Shown here: positions 1 to 12,061 of the stretch, one piece after another
How the letters are laid out: each line of letters opens with the position of its first letter
Position numbering within the stretch: position 1 is the first letter of the stretch
NCBI GenBank assembly: GCA_018398765.1
Contig: JAHBMJ010004706.1
Coordinates: forward strand, 118,672-155,171
Direction of reading: 5' to 3'
Source: Chromera velia
Taxonomy: Eukaryota > Sar > Chromeraceae
Length of the DNA stretch: 36,500 nt
The notes under the pieces: model-generated
Told to the model about the DNA's origin: nothing
Database searches by the model: none
Seen by the model: only the letters and a program-made list of their open reading frames with translations
Made by a program: the position numbers and the translations under genes

Positions 1-3000
1 GGGGGGGGGGGGGACTTTGGGACACTGGAGGTCGGCCCTCGCTGTGATGCAGGTGTGTGTACTCAGGGTGAAAGGGTGAGCGTCCTGTGCCTGCGCATGT
101 GCATGAGCATCCACGGGTGCAGCTGTGGGAAAGGGGGACCGATAGGCACCGGTGTAGACGGCAAGGTTGGGATCTCGAACGTAGTGGGGGGATGACGCGG
201 CATACGTCTGGGCAGTCTGGGACTGACACTGAGAGGAGGTCCCTGGAGGAAACAGAAGAGATCTACATGTGATCTCGGAAACCTGCCGGGTCACGGTCGT
301 TGACGCATACATACAGGTGCGACGCTGAGGAAGAAGACCTCGACGTCACCCCTGGCGCCGTCACTGCTGCTGCTGTAGGCCTGCAGGGAGGCAGAGGGAC
401 GGGCACATGCACATTCGATCATGGTTGACAAGAATTGAGTCTCACGCATACGCTCATAAAACAAAACGGGCACCACAGGACGTCAGGAAAAATCCAGGGG
501 GTTCGATTCGGAGCACCTCACAAGAAACACGAGAGAAAAAAAAGAATTTCAGAACGCGGAGCCCCCAAATTTATTTATAGCTTATTATTTTCTCCTTCCT
601 TCCTTGACAACTTCTCAATGTGACTGCCCCCGCAGGCTGACTGACTGACTGACCTTTGTGGCGTTCTCTGCCCCCTGCGCGAGATCCTCAAACGCCCCCG
701 AGACCTCGTCTGTTCAGATGATCTGAGAAGCCACCAGGGCAACTCTCTGTTTCAATTCACTCTCTGTTTCTGCCAGTGCGGTGTGTCTGTCCGCCCATGC
801 ACCTGGAGTCGGCCTGACTGCATGCACCCCCCCCCCTGCTCAGTTTCCCTATCGCCTTAGAGGCGGGGGAAACCGAACACCCAAACCCCATCCCCGCATG
901 CAGCCTGGTGGCTGGTGAAGGTCGCCAATGGTCGGCGGTTCTGAAACTGTCTCCGTTGATCGTGTGACTCCTGCTCGGTGAACCTGGCTCTTGGACCCTC
1001 GGCGGCTCTGTGTTCGGGGTGTGTGTCTTCTTCGTTGACCTTTTCTTCGTCCCTCTTTCCGTCTCTTCCCCTTCCCCTGTTACCTGAATCCCTGCCTTTC
1101 CTCTCTCTCTCATCCTCCCCCCTTCTCCAGGCCCTCCCAATGCTACCGAGACCTCTCCTGTGAACCCCCCCCCTCTGAATCTATAATCAGAGACGTATGA
1201 GGGGCCAATGTTCCCGTCTGTGTGGTTTTCATCTTTCGGTGTGCCCCTGCAGCAGTGAGCGTTCCACCGGACCCTGCAGGGAGTCGCAGATCGAGTGAGG
1301 GGAGAAGAGGACTCACTGACAGTCAGGGCTTGGAGAGAGAAAAACAACACAGAGAGACGAAATAGAGCTCAAAGGAAGCAGGGAAATGTTGGACAGACAG
1401 AATGAGACTGTTGTTCAGCGACTGTAAGCCATCTCCCTCCCCAGTGTCTCCACTCACCCTCGTTCCCTCCTCAGTCCCAGACATGTCGTAGAATGGCGGA
1501 ATCGCAGTCATGGTGGCACGTACGGTGGCAGATGTGCCAGGAGGGTGTGTGTGCCTGTCCGTCATTTCGAGGAAGAAAGAGACACGCAGAGAGAAAGGAA
1601 GAAAGACAAAGACAGAGACTCGAAGAGGCGCCACTGACGCCGGACATCCAAGTCTCTGTGAGAAAGAAGTAGACAAGGAGAAAGAGAGATAGACAAGCAG
1701 ACCGACAGACGGACACACGCAGACGCCGATGGCCTGGAGGTTGGTCCCATGTATGTCATCCTCCTTGGACATGCAGAGACGACTCTCAAGGTGCGGAAGG
1801 ATATTTGTAGTCTCCCTCCGACAGGGCCTCCCTCTTGGTAGGGTGTCCTGCAGAAGGAAATCAGATGTATGTGCGCATTGTCCGAAAATCAGATCAACAG
1901 CTAGGCAAGGACTCAGACCACGAATAGAAGGACACAGCCGTCGATCAAGAGACAGAGAAGCCAGTACCGATCGAACGGGTCACTGTGACATCATCGCATG
2001 CATGAAGACGTGTATTGGCACACATTCCACTAACATGTTTTGGTTATCGACGGAAAGCGCCATAAGCATGACCGTAAGATGGGCAGGGGGGCAGGTGGAC
2101 GGACCTTTAGGCAAAATGTGCAGTTAAAAATCCGCAGCCAGAGCAGATGCAGTTCGTCTCTGCATGCATGAGGTTGCCAGTGAGTGACACTGTGACGGGT
2201 GATGGTCCTGGTGGATCGAGGTTTGGGGGAGAAGATCTGGTATATTCCTGGCCTCCACCTGGCCCCCCGCTCTGCTTCTCCTTTTATCTTCGAAAGAACC
2301 CTCCTGAGGCCCTCTTCATGTGGTAAGATCCGTGGATGTTGCAACCTGTTTTCTGCCACTCCGTCGAATAGGTCACATTCGCTGTCCTCCATCACCATAG
2401 TGTCCCTTTTCTTTGCATGATGCGTCTGCGGTGGAAGACACAGAACTGCTCCACCCCCCTTGGCGTAAGGAATCGAGTCATTCCTTGCGAGTAGGCATCG
2501 AAGAAGGCATTGAAGAACGAGTAAAACAGCTTAGGTGCCGCCTCTTTTCGGAATGAATGCTGTTCGAGCTAGGCCTCAAGATGGATGAGAAACGAGCGTG
2601 AGGGACGAAGAGCGCCCACTCATCGACACGTTCCTTCTTTTCCAGCTCACTGACAGCCCCTTCACACCGCATTCGGCACTCCCTTCCGTTTTGTTTTCCG
2701 CCGGTAGAACCCGGAGGCGACTCTTTGCGGATGCCGTCGATGTGCTCAAGACACCTGAATGGGCAAACGAGTCGGCATCATAACAAGACAGACAATTGGG
2801 CAAATGGATGAGAATCGGTGGCGAAGGGAAACAACGCACAAACGGGCACGGACAAAGGCAAAAAGATCAGCAGACGTGTCGCAATTGACAGGCAATCGTC
2901 TTTTTAACACTCTTCTTTCTACCCCACCCCTCTTTCTCTCCGAGTCCACCATGCACTTGTCCAACAGACGGACTCACATAACCAACCAAGGCACGGAAGT

Positions 3001-3809
3001 AACAAAGCTGGAATATAGGGAAGCAAGAACAAATTGAGCAATTGATCTCTGCAAAAAATAATCGAACTGTGGTTGGAAGGCATCAAGAAAGACGGAATGC
3101 AAACATGAAGGAAAGGTTGAAGGTGGGCAGGAACGGCCGCAGAAAACAAATGCAAACTCACCGGTTCGTTCCTTCATGGGAGACACACGGATCCGCTGCC
3201 CTTTGATTTCCATGTGCTGCTCCGAATGATCATATTCCCCTCGATCTTCTCCTGACAGTGTTCCGCTTCTCTCCCCTCTCCTCTCCTGTCCTCTCCTCTT
3301 CCTGTGGCATCTCTACCCACCCCCACTTGTCCCGTTGCATGATCATGGGGGCGCTCTCCTACCATTGAATGACGGCCCACGCTTCGATCGGAACTGAGGG
3401 GTAATCCCTCCCGAAGGAGGCGGGAAGGACGCCAGACCGTCAATTGCATCTCAGGGGATTGTACGTGGCGATTAAGATCATGTGTACGTATGCGTTGATC
3501 GAATTTGGTGCAGAAATTTTTCTTCCCCCCCCCCTTCCCTCACGGTCATGAAATCCCGCCAGGCCCTCCACGAAACCTTCTATTAATAAAATTGAGTCAA
3601 GTCAGAATCCCCTCCGCCCCCCCCCCTCGCTCCCCCCCTCTGCTCCCAGAAACACCTCCGACTTCTGTAGAGTAGGATCTCTATTGGCAAAAGCCGTTAC
3701 TTGCGTTGTGCCCCTTTGATGTGCGCTCTTTTTGTTTTTTCTTTTCCTTACAAGATCTCATCTGTCTGATGGGGGAAGCACTTTGAATTCCAAGTCCGTC
3801 GTGCGTCAG
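1..3809. other. Intergenic or unresolved region, no defensible gene
   Basis: The window opens with a 13-base G run, which may be a contig edge or homopolymer error. The rest is mixed-composition sequence with short C/T-rich and G-rich runs (for example 3518-3538 and 3618-3645) and a short TGAC repeat near 637. Short open frames exist on both strands but lack conserved motifs, convincing splice partners or consistent coding bias. The least bad candidates are opposite-strand frames at 2199-2330 (plus, followed by a GTAAGA donor-like site near 2323) and 2100-2398 (minus, true ATG). Since both strands look equally plausible, neither is called. Confidence 0.5.
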
Positions 3810-5974
3810 TCACAGTTTTGGAAAGTCACTCCAATCAGTAGTCCCCAACCCTTGCTGCATGTATGGGCGGACACTTTCGTCACTAACAGCGGAGGGAAAA
3901 GGGTGATCGGAAGTTTTATTCGTCTTGGGGTCCTTCCCCCCCACCTCCCTGACGTCCCCTGGGATCTTGGAAGGAGACAAGGGCGGAGGTTTGTCAGCTC
4001 GTTGTGGGTCTTTGCCTCCCACTTTTCGCATGTCATCTCCGAGTCTGGATGGAGAGGGAAGCGAAGGTTGGGCGGCTGCTTTGGTGTCATTCCACCCTAC
4101 TTCCAGTCTGTCCTGCGAGAGCAAGGAGGGCGGATGTCTCTGGGCAATGTTTGCATCCCCCCTTGTCGCCTCTTGGCCGCCATCAGACAAAACGGAGACT
4201 TGGGCTCTAGAAGGCTCACCTATCGACACAGCGCTACCGCAGGAAACGAAAGATGGCACCCTCTTTCCTTTTTCTGCATGGGAGGTATGATCAGTGACGT
4301 CGGTGCTAGCCGTACCCGTGCTTGAACGTCGCTTAGTTGAACCGGAGGACGAGCAAGAAGCATCCCCAACTTGGCTCTGCTCGTCCAGATGGGCCTGCTG
4401 GGCCAAGGTTTGAAGGGGATCAGGTGTAACATCGGGACTTTGACGTTTTGGAAGGGGCCCTAAACGTGTCAACGTGCTACCCCCTTCTGCTGTGAAGACA
4501 CCCTGCAGGCGATCGGGAGAAAGGGGCCCGGGGAGGGGCCCTGAGTGTGTCGACGTGCTACCTTGCTCTGCTGTCGAAACACCCTGCAGGCGATCGGGAG
4601 AAAGAGGCCCGGGGAGGGGCCCTGAATGTGTCGACGTGCTCTCTTGCTCTGTTGACGAAACACCCTGCAGGCGATCGGGAGAAAGAGGCCCGGGGAGGGG
4701 CCCTGAGTGTGTCGACGTGCTCTCTTGCTCTGTTGACGAAACACCCTGCAGGCGATCGGGAGAGAGACGCCCTGGGAGCGGATCTGAATCTGTCAACGTG
4801 CTACCCTCCTGTCTCTTTTTCTCCGTCTCCCTGTCCTTCTCTCTGCCAGGATTTGCAGACGAAGAACTCTGCGCAAAGGGCCCCCGGGGCTCTTCATCCA
4901 CACCCTTTCCTGAAAAGAAGCCCCCAACCCCCCCTTGAGGTTTCGCTTGGACTTCTACGGTCTCTCGAGATGTCGGAGATAATGCCGGACCAGCCAAGGG
5001 ATCGGGAGAGAGACGCACCTCCTTTCTCACCTTCGCTGTGGCGGTCGTGGGGACAGGGGCGAGTTTCTGGGCAGTCCCAGCAAAAGCGAAAAGAGAAGGG
5101 CATGCGAGGTCCGGAGTGACCCCACTGCTCCCTGCTTCCATATCCATCCAGATGAGGTCTTGCCAGTTCTCCTTTTCCTCCAGACCCCCTGCACAAGGAA
5201 GGAAGGATCACGTGTGTTTATCGAAGCAAGCACTGAATTGATCCACATCCACGCCAGACGCACATCAAAAGGAATGCTCCGAACACACAGCAATGGGGCG
5301 GATTCACGGCTGTCTGGTTGGAAGAACAGGAGGAAACTGACGCACAACAAATAGAGTACTAGCTATTGACCGAAACAACCTTCGCTGCACGTTTCTTTGT
5401 TCGTACTTGGATTACATTCTGTCCATGCAAACAATGAACATAGGCTGTACGGTGTGACTACCGGTCTGCACATCGTTCCTCGTCACTCACAAGTGCCCTG
5501 GTGGGATGGTGGGACAGGCCTCTAAACAGGGACGAAACAGACAGCGGGGATAGTCATATCCGCATGTATTCGAAGAACAAGGGAGAAATCGAACTTACCG
5601 AAGAACATAAGTGAGGGCCAGTTGACCATGACGTTTAACTCTGGGTTGTCGCTAAAAGGGACCTGCGGAAATTCAACACAAAGGCGAGGAGAAGGTCTCT
5701 CATGCTTGAAGAGGACAAGCATACACGGAGATGGATAAGAAGGTTCATGTGTTGTTCGCTGGCTTGCTTCGTGCGCGAAACTTTGTGACGAAAGGAATTG
5801 CCCAAAATGGATTCGGACGGCTGATTCTTGAATAACATCTCAGCAACTGACCTTCCCCAAAACGAACTCCTCCACCGAAATGACTTTGTTCATCACTGCC
5901 TTTGCCAGCTTTGAATTCTTCACCAGGGCGGACGCCCCGGGAACGCAACGAATTGCCAACCTTGTCAGGCTCAT
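3810..5974 (-). CDS. Three-exon gene, Ser/Pro-rich repeat protein of unknown function
   Basis: Spliced minus-strand model: exon 1 5852-5974, exon 2 5599-5662, exon 3 3810-5188; 521 residues. The introns are GTCAGT...CAG (5663-5851) and GTAAGT...CAG (5189-5598), and both joins keep frame: exon 1 ends in phase 0, exon 2 leaves one base and exon 3 supplies two. The ATG at 5974 is the first in its exon. The open frame continues upstream to near 6080 without another ATG, so an earlier 5' exon is possible. The first ~75 residues look like ordinary globular protein (Val/Lys-rich, then a Trp-containing stretch). The rest is low complexity: Ser/Thr/Pro-rich with about five copies of a 27-residue unit (LSPDRLQGVS core), then two to three degenerate units ending in VGGKDP. 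I see no catalytic motif and no membrane segment. It may be a disordered scaffold or phosphorylated protein. I do not recognise the family. Confidence 0.6.
4430..4835 (-). repeat. 81-bp coding tandem repeat (27-residue unit)
   Basis: The plus-strand landmark GATCGGGAGA recurs at 4511, 4592, 4673 and 4754, an exact 81-bp period. Three central copies are nearly identical and the outer copies are diverged. The period is a multiple of three, so the reading frame of the minus-strand gene is preserved. Homogeneity of the inner copies suggests recent expansion or gene conversion. Confidence 0.9.
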
Positions 5975-6200
5975 TTTCTGTCGTTTTCTCTCACTGCCAG
6001 AGAAGTCAACTGCTGAATGTTTCTTCAGGATGTTCTGGAAGTTCACCGCACAGATGCAGATGAGTGGAGTGGTTGCTCTTTAAGTTGGATCGTTTCTTCA
6101 GAAACAACGAACTGGTACCGCGTGATACATAGACTGTACGTACATACGTACGTCAAAAGAGAGGTCGGGGTGGCCCCGGAAAGCGAAGCGGGGGGTCTTT

Positions 6201-6366
6201 GCACGGTATACATAGTCATACAGAGCGTTCGAACTATATAGGGAGTCTCCACACTGAGTCCGGCAATGTGCATCAGGGGTAGTGCACGGTATACATAGTC
6301 ATACAGAGCGTTCGAACTATATAGGGAGTCTCCACACTGAGTCCGGCAATGTGCATCAGGGGTAGT
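6201..6366 (+). repeat. 83-bp tandem duplication upstream of and into tRNA-Ala
   Basis: The segment 6201-6283 is repeated essentially exactly at 6284-6366. Each copy begins GCACGGTATACATAG and ends GGGGTAGT. In the second copy these last eight bases are the first eight bases of the tRNA gene, so the first copy ends in a truncated tRNA 5' end. The repeat duplicates the immediate 5' flank of the tRNA. Confidence 0.95.
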
Positions 6367-6431
6367 AGCTCAAATGGTAGAGCGCTCGTTTAGCATACGA
6401 GAGGTACGGGGATCGATGCCCCGCTACTCCA
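6359..6431 (+). tRNA. tRNA-Ala (anticodon AGC)
   Basis: Canonical cloverleaf without intron. The acceptor stem pairs GGGGTAG (6359-6365) with CTACTCC (6424-6430), with one G-T pair and discriminator A at 6431. D stem is GCTC/GAGC (6368-6371, 6380-6383). The anticodon stem is CTCGT/ACGAG with loop TTAGCAT; the anticodon AGC is at 6392-6394. The T stem is CGGGG/CCCCG with loop ATCGATG, the form I recall from plant tRNA-Ala. CCA is not encoded, as expected in eukaryotes, and a TTTT Pol III terminator follows at 6433-6436. Confidence 0.97.
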
Positions 6432-6876
6432 CTTTTCCCTCCACCTATTATTGAAGGACGTCGGGCCGGCGTCGCTGGGGTCCGACCACAAATATAACCA
6501 CCAATATATACGTGGACCGGCCCCCGGCCCGCGGGCATGCCCATCCTTTCAAACAAACAACACCCGTATACAGCCTCGATCACCACGTCACTAAGGTGAC
6601 CAGTGATCGACTTTTTGAAAAACATCAGATGTATGTCTCGTTGCAGGAGGTCTGGTTCTCAAAGCACAAAGATACCGGGGCAGCTGGTGACTGGAGAGGA
6701 GACGCACAACTGAACGACGAGTTTTCATTTCCTGCCGTCCGAACCAGTCTCCTTTATTGATCGTCCGGGTTGGTCTGGTCTTTGATCTATTTCACGCACC
6801 CTCGTACACTGCTCCTTATATTCGCTTCCCCGAAAGCCGGCGAACGACTCTGGTCTTTGAAGCGTTCTCTTCGGCA
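6432..6876. other. Spacer between tRNA-Ala and the downstream gene
   Basis: Contains the tRNA terminator and presumably the promoter or 5' end of the downstream plus-strand gene. The frame of that gene's first exon is open back to about 6757, but no in-frame ATG occurs before 6877. A short open frame at 6512-6760 has no recognisable content. Confidence 0.4.
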
Positions 6877-8480
6877 ATGTTTGGAAGCTTCATTTTTGTT
6901 TTCTTTTGTTTTCTGTCCCGGAGTGTCCCTTGCCTGTGTTTCTTTCTCCAGAGACACGGGTTGAGGCAAGCATCTTTCCCATCCACAGCACGTTCTCCCT
7001 GCCGCACACTTTTAAAGTTCAAGGACATCCCCCCACTCCCCCTCGATCCCATAGAGCCGGTGCCGGATGATGAAGAGAAGGAGAAGGAAGGTGGAGGAGA
7101 CGGGGACGTCGAGGAGGCAAAGGAGACAGAGGAGGTAGTGCACAAAGGTCCTCAGACCATGAGTGCCGAGGAAATCGAACACAAACTGCCTGTGTGGACT
7201 CCTCCAAGCACTATGGACGAGTGGGAGGACAGGAGGTTGAACGGAAATTTTGGAGAGTGGCTTGTCCCCGTGCAGGGGGGATACCAACAGCCCAAGTTTT
7301 CTCGACCCGTCTCGATTCCTCACCCCACCTATCAAGTCCCGGGGTCCTGGATGATTTACCTTCCGCGGAAGATGTATTTCTCAGACTCGAACCTTCTGCA
7401 GGGCCCTATGCGGTCCCCTGACTGGCTGTTGATCGACATGAGGGGGGAGGTGCGGCTCCAGTACCCCGACGAGCGGCCCTGGTTGGGAGACTTCCGATTC
7501 GAGGCACAAAACATGTGCTGGTCCACCCAGGACTGCGGGTAAGTGTCAGAGTGGGAGGGTGAAAGAGTGTGAAAAGAGAGTGACGGATGGACAGACGAAG
7601 GGAAGAAACGGGTGTGTATGCGAGTGGCTGAGTGTTGAAGTCCCCGAGCGTTTGTGCACGTGAAGGAGTCAGACGGCCAGCAAGTAAGTGAGTGAATAAA
7701 TGAATGAATAAATTAGTCGGTGAAGGAATCAGTGAAGGGTTCGGCAAGCGCATAAGTGAAAGATTTCGGAACAGACTGAGTAGGGAAGCCGGTGAGTGAG
7801 AAATGAGATGTCTAACGAATGAAGGGATGGAAGGATGGACAGATCAGTAGACTGACTAAGTGTGAAAGGGACTGGCTGCATTTGGGTCACTGTGTGAATG
7901 AGTCAGCCAGCCAGTGGGTGAGTGAGCGAGTGAGTTTGAGTGAGTGAGTGAGTGAGTGAGAGAGTAAGAGACGGGAGAAGTGTGTGGTTAATTCCTCCTT
8001 CAATCTAATCACCTGGCCGTTTGTATTTTTCCGCATAGACTTTCCTCTCTTGTCACTGCCCCTCCTTTTTTCTTGCCCCTGTGAGTGGTTGCTGCCTGTC
8101 TGCCTGTCTCACAAAGAAGGGGAGTGGAAAGAACTCTCTCCATCTCATTTGCGGATGCGCTCGAGAAAACAAGAATAACGACAGAAAGGCAGATGTTCCG
8201 ACACGCACACACACAATTGCACTCTGTCTGTTTGTCTGTCTGAAAGAAAGGAACAGAAAAAAGAAAGAAAACACGATGTGGTCTGTCTGTCTGCTTCTCT
8301 ATGTGTACCTGTACTGGACGGAAGAAGAGTGAAAGGGCGACCAAAAACAAGTGAAATGCGTTCCTGCTTTTTCATCCGTTCCCGGTCGTTTCTTGCAAAA
8401 GGCCAACGCAGTTCGCTCTGTCGCGTTTGATTCTGCGAACATTTTCATTTTGTGAGTGCTTGACGACCTGCCTCTTTGCC

Positions 8481-8513
<33 letters not shown>

Positions 8514-10181
8514 CAAGAAGAAGAAACATATAATCTGTCTGTCTCTCACCTTTCATCCACGCTGTTTGATTGTTGGTGCTGTTCTTTTGTCTTTGTTCTT
8601 TCTTTCTTTTTGTCTGTTGTGTTCATGAAGAAAAGGAGGGAGAAGAAGAAACATGGAGTCTGTCTGTCTGTGAAGGGAGAAGAAGAAGCATGTAGTCTGT
8701 CTGTCTGTCTGTCTGTCTGCTTGTTCGTGTGTCTGTCTGTCTGTCTGTCTGCCTGCCTGGAGCTCTGGTACCCTTCCACTGAGAGCGCGCCGAAAGAAAA
8801 GAAGAAAACAGAAGAGAATGAAAGGAAGGCTCTGTTTGTTCGTCTGTGTCTGTCTGTCTGTGTCTGCTTGTTTGTGTGTCTGTTTGTCTGTCTGTCTGTC
8901 TGTCTGCCTGTCTGTCTGCCTGTCTGTCCGAAAGAAAGGAAGCGATTCGGAAAAAGTGAAGTGAAGAAAAGACGATATAGTCTGTCTGTCTGTCTGTCTG
9001 TCCGAAAGAAAGGAAGCGTTTCGGAAAAAGTGAAGTGAAGAAATGACGATATAGTCTGTCAAGGCGGAGTAGCTGATCCTCTCCCTTTGGAGAGTGCATC
9101 GGAATGCTTCGGAGACCTCAACAAGGGGTGCGAGTTCAGCTTGAGGCCGATATGATGGCAATGACGTGTGACGAAATCCTCCTGGTTATTTTCGAATGGC
9201 CTGTTATCTTCCCTCGTTTCCTCAAAGGAGGCATTTCCTTGCAGGTCCATATACCTGTGAGCAGTCACACACACACTCACTCACACACGCACCCACGCAC
9301 ACGCATCCACACACAACACTCACACACACACACACACACTCATACATACACGCACACGCATTCTTTCCATCTGAGCGGGCGGTCAAAAGAAGAGATCCAA
9401 CCAGAAGAGAGGGTTTTATTGTGCCTTCACATGAAAAAGGGAACCCCAGAAGAAGAAATCAAAGGATGAAGGGAACCCCAGAAGAAGAGAAGGGCTGAGG
9501 CTGAAAACAAACTTCGTAACCGGCGCTACGTCGCGACAGACCCTATGCGAAAGGAAATGAAAAGAAACGAACTCGTTCAGATGGAAAGAATGTGGAAGTG
9601 CAAGAGGGCAACCCTGCACTGGGCAGTGAAGGGCCGCAGGGTACGACTCAAGGCCTGGAGCTCTGGTACCCTTCCACTGAGAGCGCGCCAAAAGAAGAGA
9701 AGAAAACAGAAGAGAATGAAAAGAAGGCTTTCTCTGTCCGTCTGTGTTTGTCTGTCTGTGTCTGCTTGTTCGTGTGTCTGTCTGTCGTCTGTCTGTCTGT
9801 CTGTCTGTCTATCTGTCTGTCATGAAGAAAAGAAGGGAGAAGAAGAAACATATAGTCTGTCTGTCTGTCTGAAAAAAGGAAAAGAAAAGACGATATAGTC
9901 TGTCTGTCTGTCTGTCTGTCCGTCCGAAAGAAAGGAAGCGATTCGGAAAAAGCGAAGTGAAGAAAAGACGATATAGTCTCTTTGTGAAGGGAGAAGAAGA
10001 AGCATATAGTCTGTCTGTCTGCCTGTCTGTCTGTTGAACAATGTCTGTCTGTCTGTCTGATTTGGAAAAAGCGAAGTGGAGAAAAGACGATATAGTCTGT
10101 CGGAAAAAGTGAAGTGAAGAAAAGACGATATAGTCTGTCTGTTTGTCTGTGAAAAGGAGGGACAAGAAGAAGAAACATATA

Positions 10182-10213
<32 letters not shown>

Positions 10214-11997
10214 GTCTGTCTGTCTGTGAAAAGGAGGGAGAAGAAGAAGAAACATATAGTCTGTCTTCTGAAAGAAAGAAAGAGAAAAAGGAAAGAAAAG
10301 ACGATGTAGTGCCTTTGGCTGAATGCGTGGATGCAGCTGTATGTGTTGGTGTCAGGGGTACAGGTGCGTGCGTGACCCCGTCTGTTTCTGTGATTTTGCA
10401 TTGATGCGTCTTTCTGTTGTTTCCGATCAGATTCCAATTCGACCTGAAGAGCGACGCCGAGAAGCATGCTGGGAAACGGCTTCTGTTTAGGGGTCTGATC
10501 ACGTTCAGTGAATTTCCAATCTTCTATGGGTGGAGGCAGTCGGTAAGGTCGGGGCTCCACTCGGCCGTGATGGTCGGGCAGGTGTGGCAGGGAATCAAGG
10601 AGGTCAGTAAGGCGGGCAGGCACCCTGTTGGTGTGTATGCATGAATGTTACATTGATACGTCTTTGCGTGTATGCACATACGCAAAAATGTGTGCGCGGA
10701 CGACACAGCCACTCTGTATGTCTGCTTTCTGCCGATGTCTCGTCTGCACAAAAGAACGTCCCTCCCTTTCTACTCTTCTCTGCCACCCTCGCCTCCTTTC
10801 CCCTTCCCCTGTGCTGTCCCTGTCTCTCTCNNNNNNNNNNNNNNNCCCCGCCCCTGTTGCGCTCTGTTTCTCTATTTCTTTCCTTCTTTCTTTCGTCCTT
10901 TTTTTCTTTCTACTCTACCTGGAACCCAACAAACAAAGGGCCGTGAACGAATGAAATGAATAAAGAATTCAACAGACCAAGAAAAAAGTGCCTCTCCCTC
11001 TCTTACCCCCTCCCTTTTATGTTCACTTTATTTCATTTCAGGACGAGGACGAGCCCGAAATCATCAGGCCGATCGGTGAGTTCACTGCCTACAGAAACCT
11101 GGATCAGGGACTCGACAGGTTCCCCAAAAACGAGCTCTACAAGATTGTGCATCCAGGGGAACCCAGGCCGAAGGTTGATGCGCAGGCAGCCCCGGAAATG
11201 AAGTTGCAGTTTGAGGAGAACAAAGAAGAGCCTGACGTTCAGCTTCTAGAGGCAGTGTCGAAGGCGAAGAACCGTCTCATGTTGGAGTTGTCGGATGTTC
11301 TGGCGGCAGAGGGGACAGACGAGGGCAGAATGATGCAGCTGCAGGAGGAAGCGAGAAAAAAAGAGAGGGAGCTTGACGCGGATGCAGAACCGCAACGTGC
11401 CATCGAGACCTTCGATCCGTTCTTCGGACCCGAGCCGATGACAGGAAACCTCGAGACCCCTGCAGAGATCTCTACGGTGTTGAGACTGGACCCCAAACTT
11501 GTCAAAAAAAGGGTGCGTCCGTTTGGAAGGAACAGACTGTCTGATAATATGCTTTTTTTTTTCGCTTCTGTTTCTGCCTCATACAAGAGTGCATCTTGGA
11601 TCTCCACCTCTCTCTTCTCGCTTTTTTTCTGCGTGGGCGGATCTCTTTAAGTATTCCTCAATATTGCGTGTTCGTCTTGTCAGTCTATCGATCTGTCTTT
11701 GGCGTGTGATTGTTTCTTCATCTGTTGTGCGGCTCTCCACCTGTCTGTCTGTTGTTCTTTCTACGCGTCTAATTGAAGGGAACAAAGAAAGGAACTGAAA
11801 ATGTGGAATACTCAATGTTGACTGGCCGTCGGGCGCTCGTCCAGAAGACCTCTCCATCTAGACCCTGTGTGTCTGTCTGTCTATCTGCCTCTCTTCATTC
11901 CTCAATCCATTCATCCATTAATCCATCCACCTTCTTTCTGTCTTCTTTTTGTTCTTGCCTGTCCTCTCTTTTCTATTTCGCGATGTCACGTTGCGAA

Positions 11998-12061
<64 letters not shown>

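Noticed and set aside
757-1350. 197-codon minus-strand frame
   Set aside because: No ATG-led coding character, no motif, irregular composition and no splice partners found.
2030-2420. Overlapping opposite-strand candidate exons (plus from ATG at 2202, minus from ATG at 2398)
   Set aside because: Both look equally coding-like and neither has a second exon or known domain, so I could not choose.
4474-5119. Plus-strand frames of 154 and 190 codons with internal repeats
   Set aside because: Shadow of the 81-bp coding repeat; the minus strand has in-frame introns and a consistent start.
9104-9252. Non-repetitive island in the big intron as a possible internal exon
   Set aside because: The flanking exons join in phase without it (2 + 1 bases) and no matching splice-site pair was found around it.
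8427-10502. Several long frames on both strands rich in Ser/Cys/Leu/Val or Asp/Arg/Gln/Thr
   Set aside because: They are translations of TCTG/CAGA repeats inside an intron.
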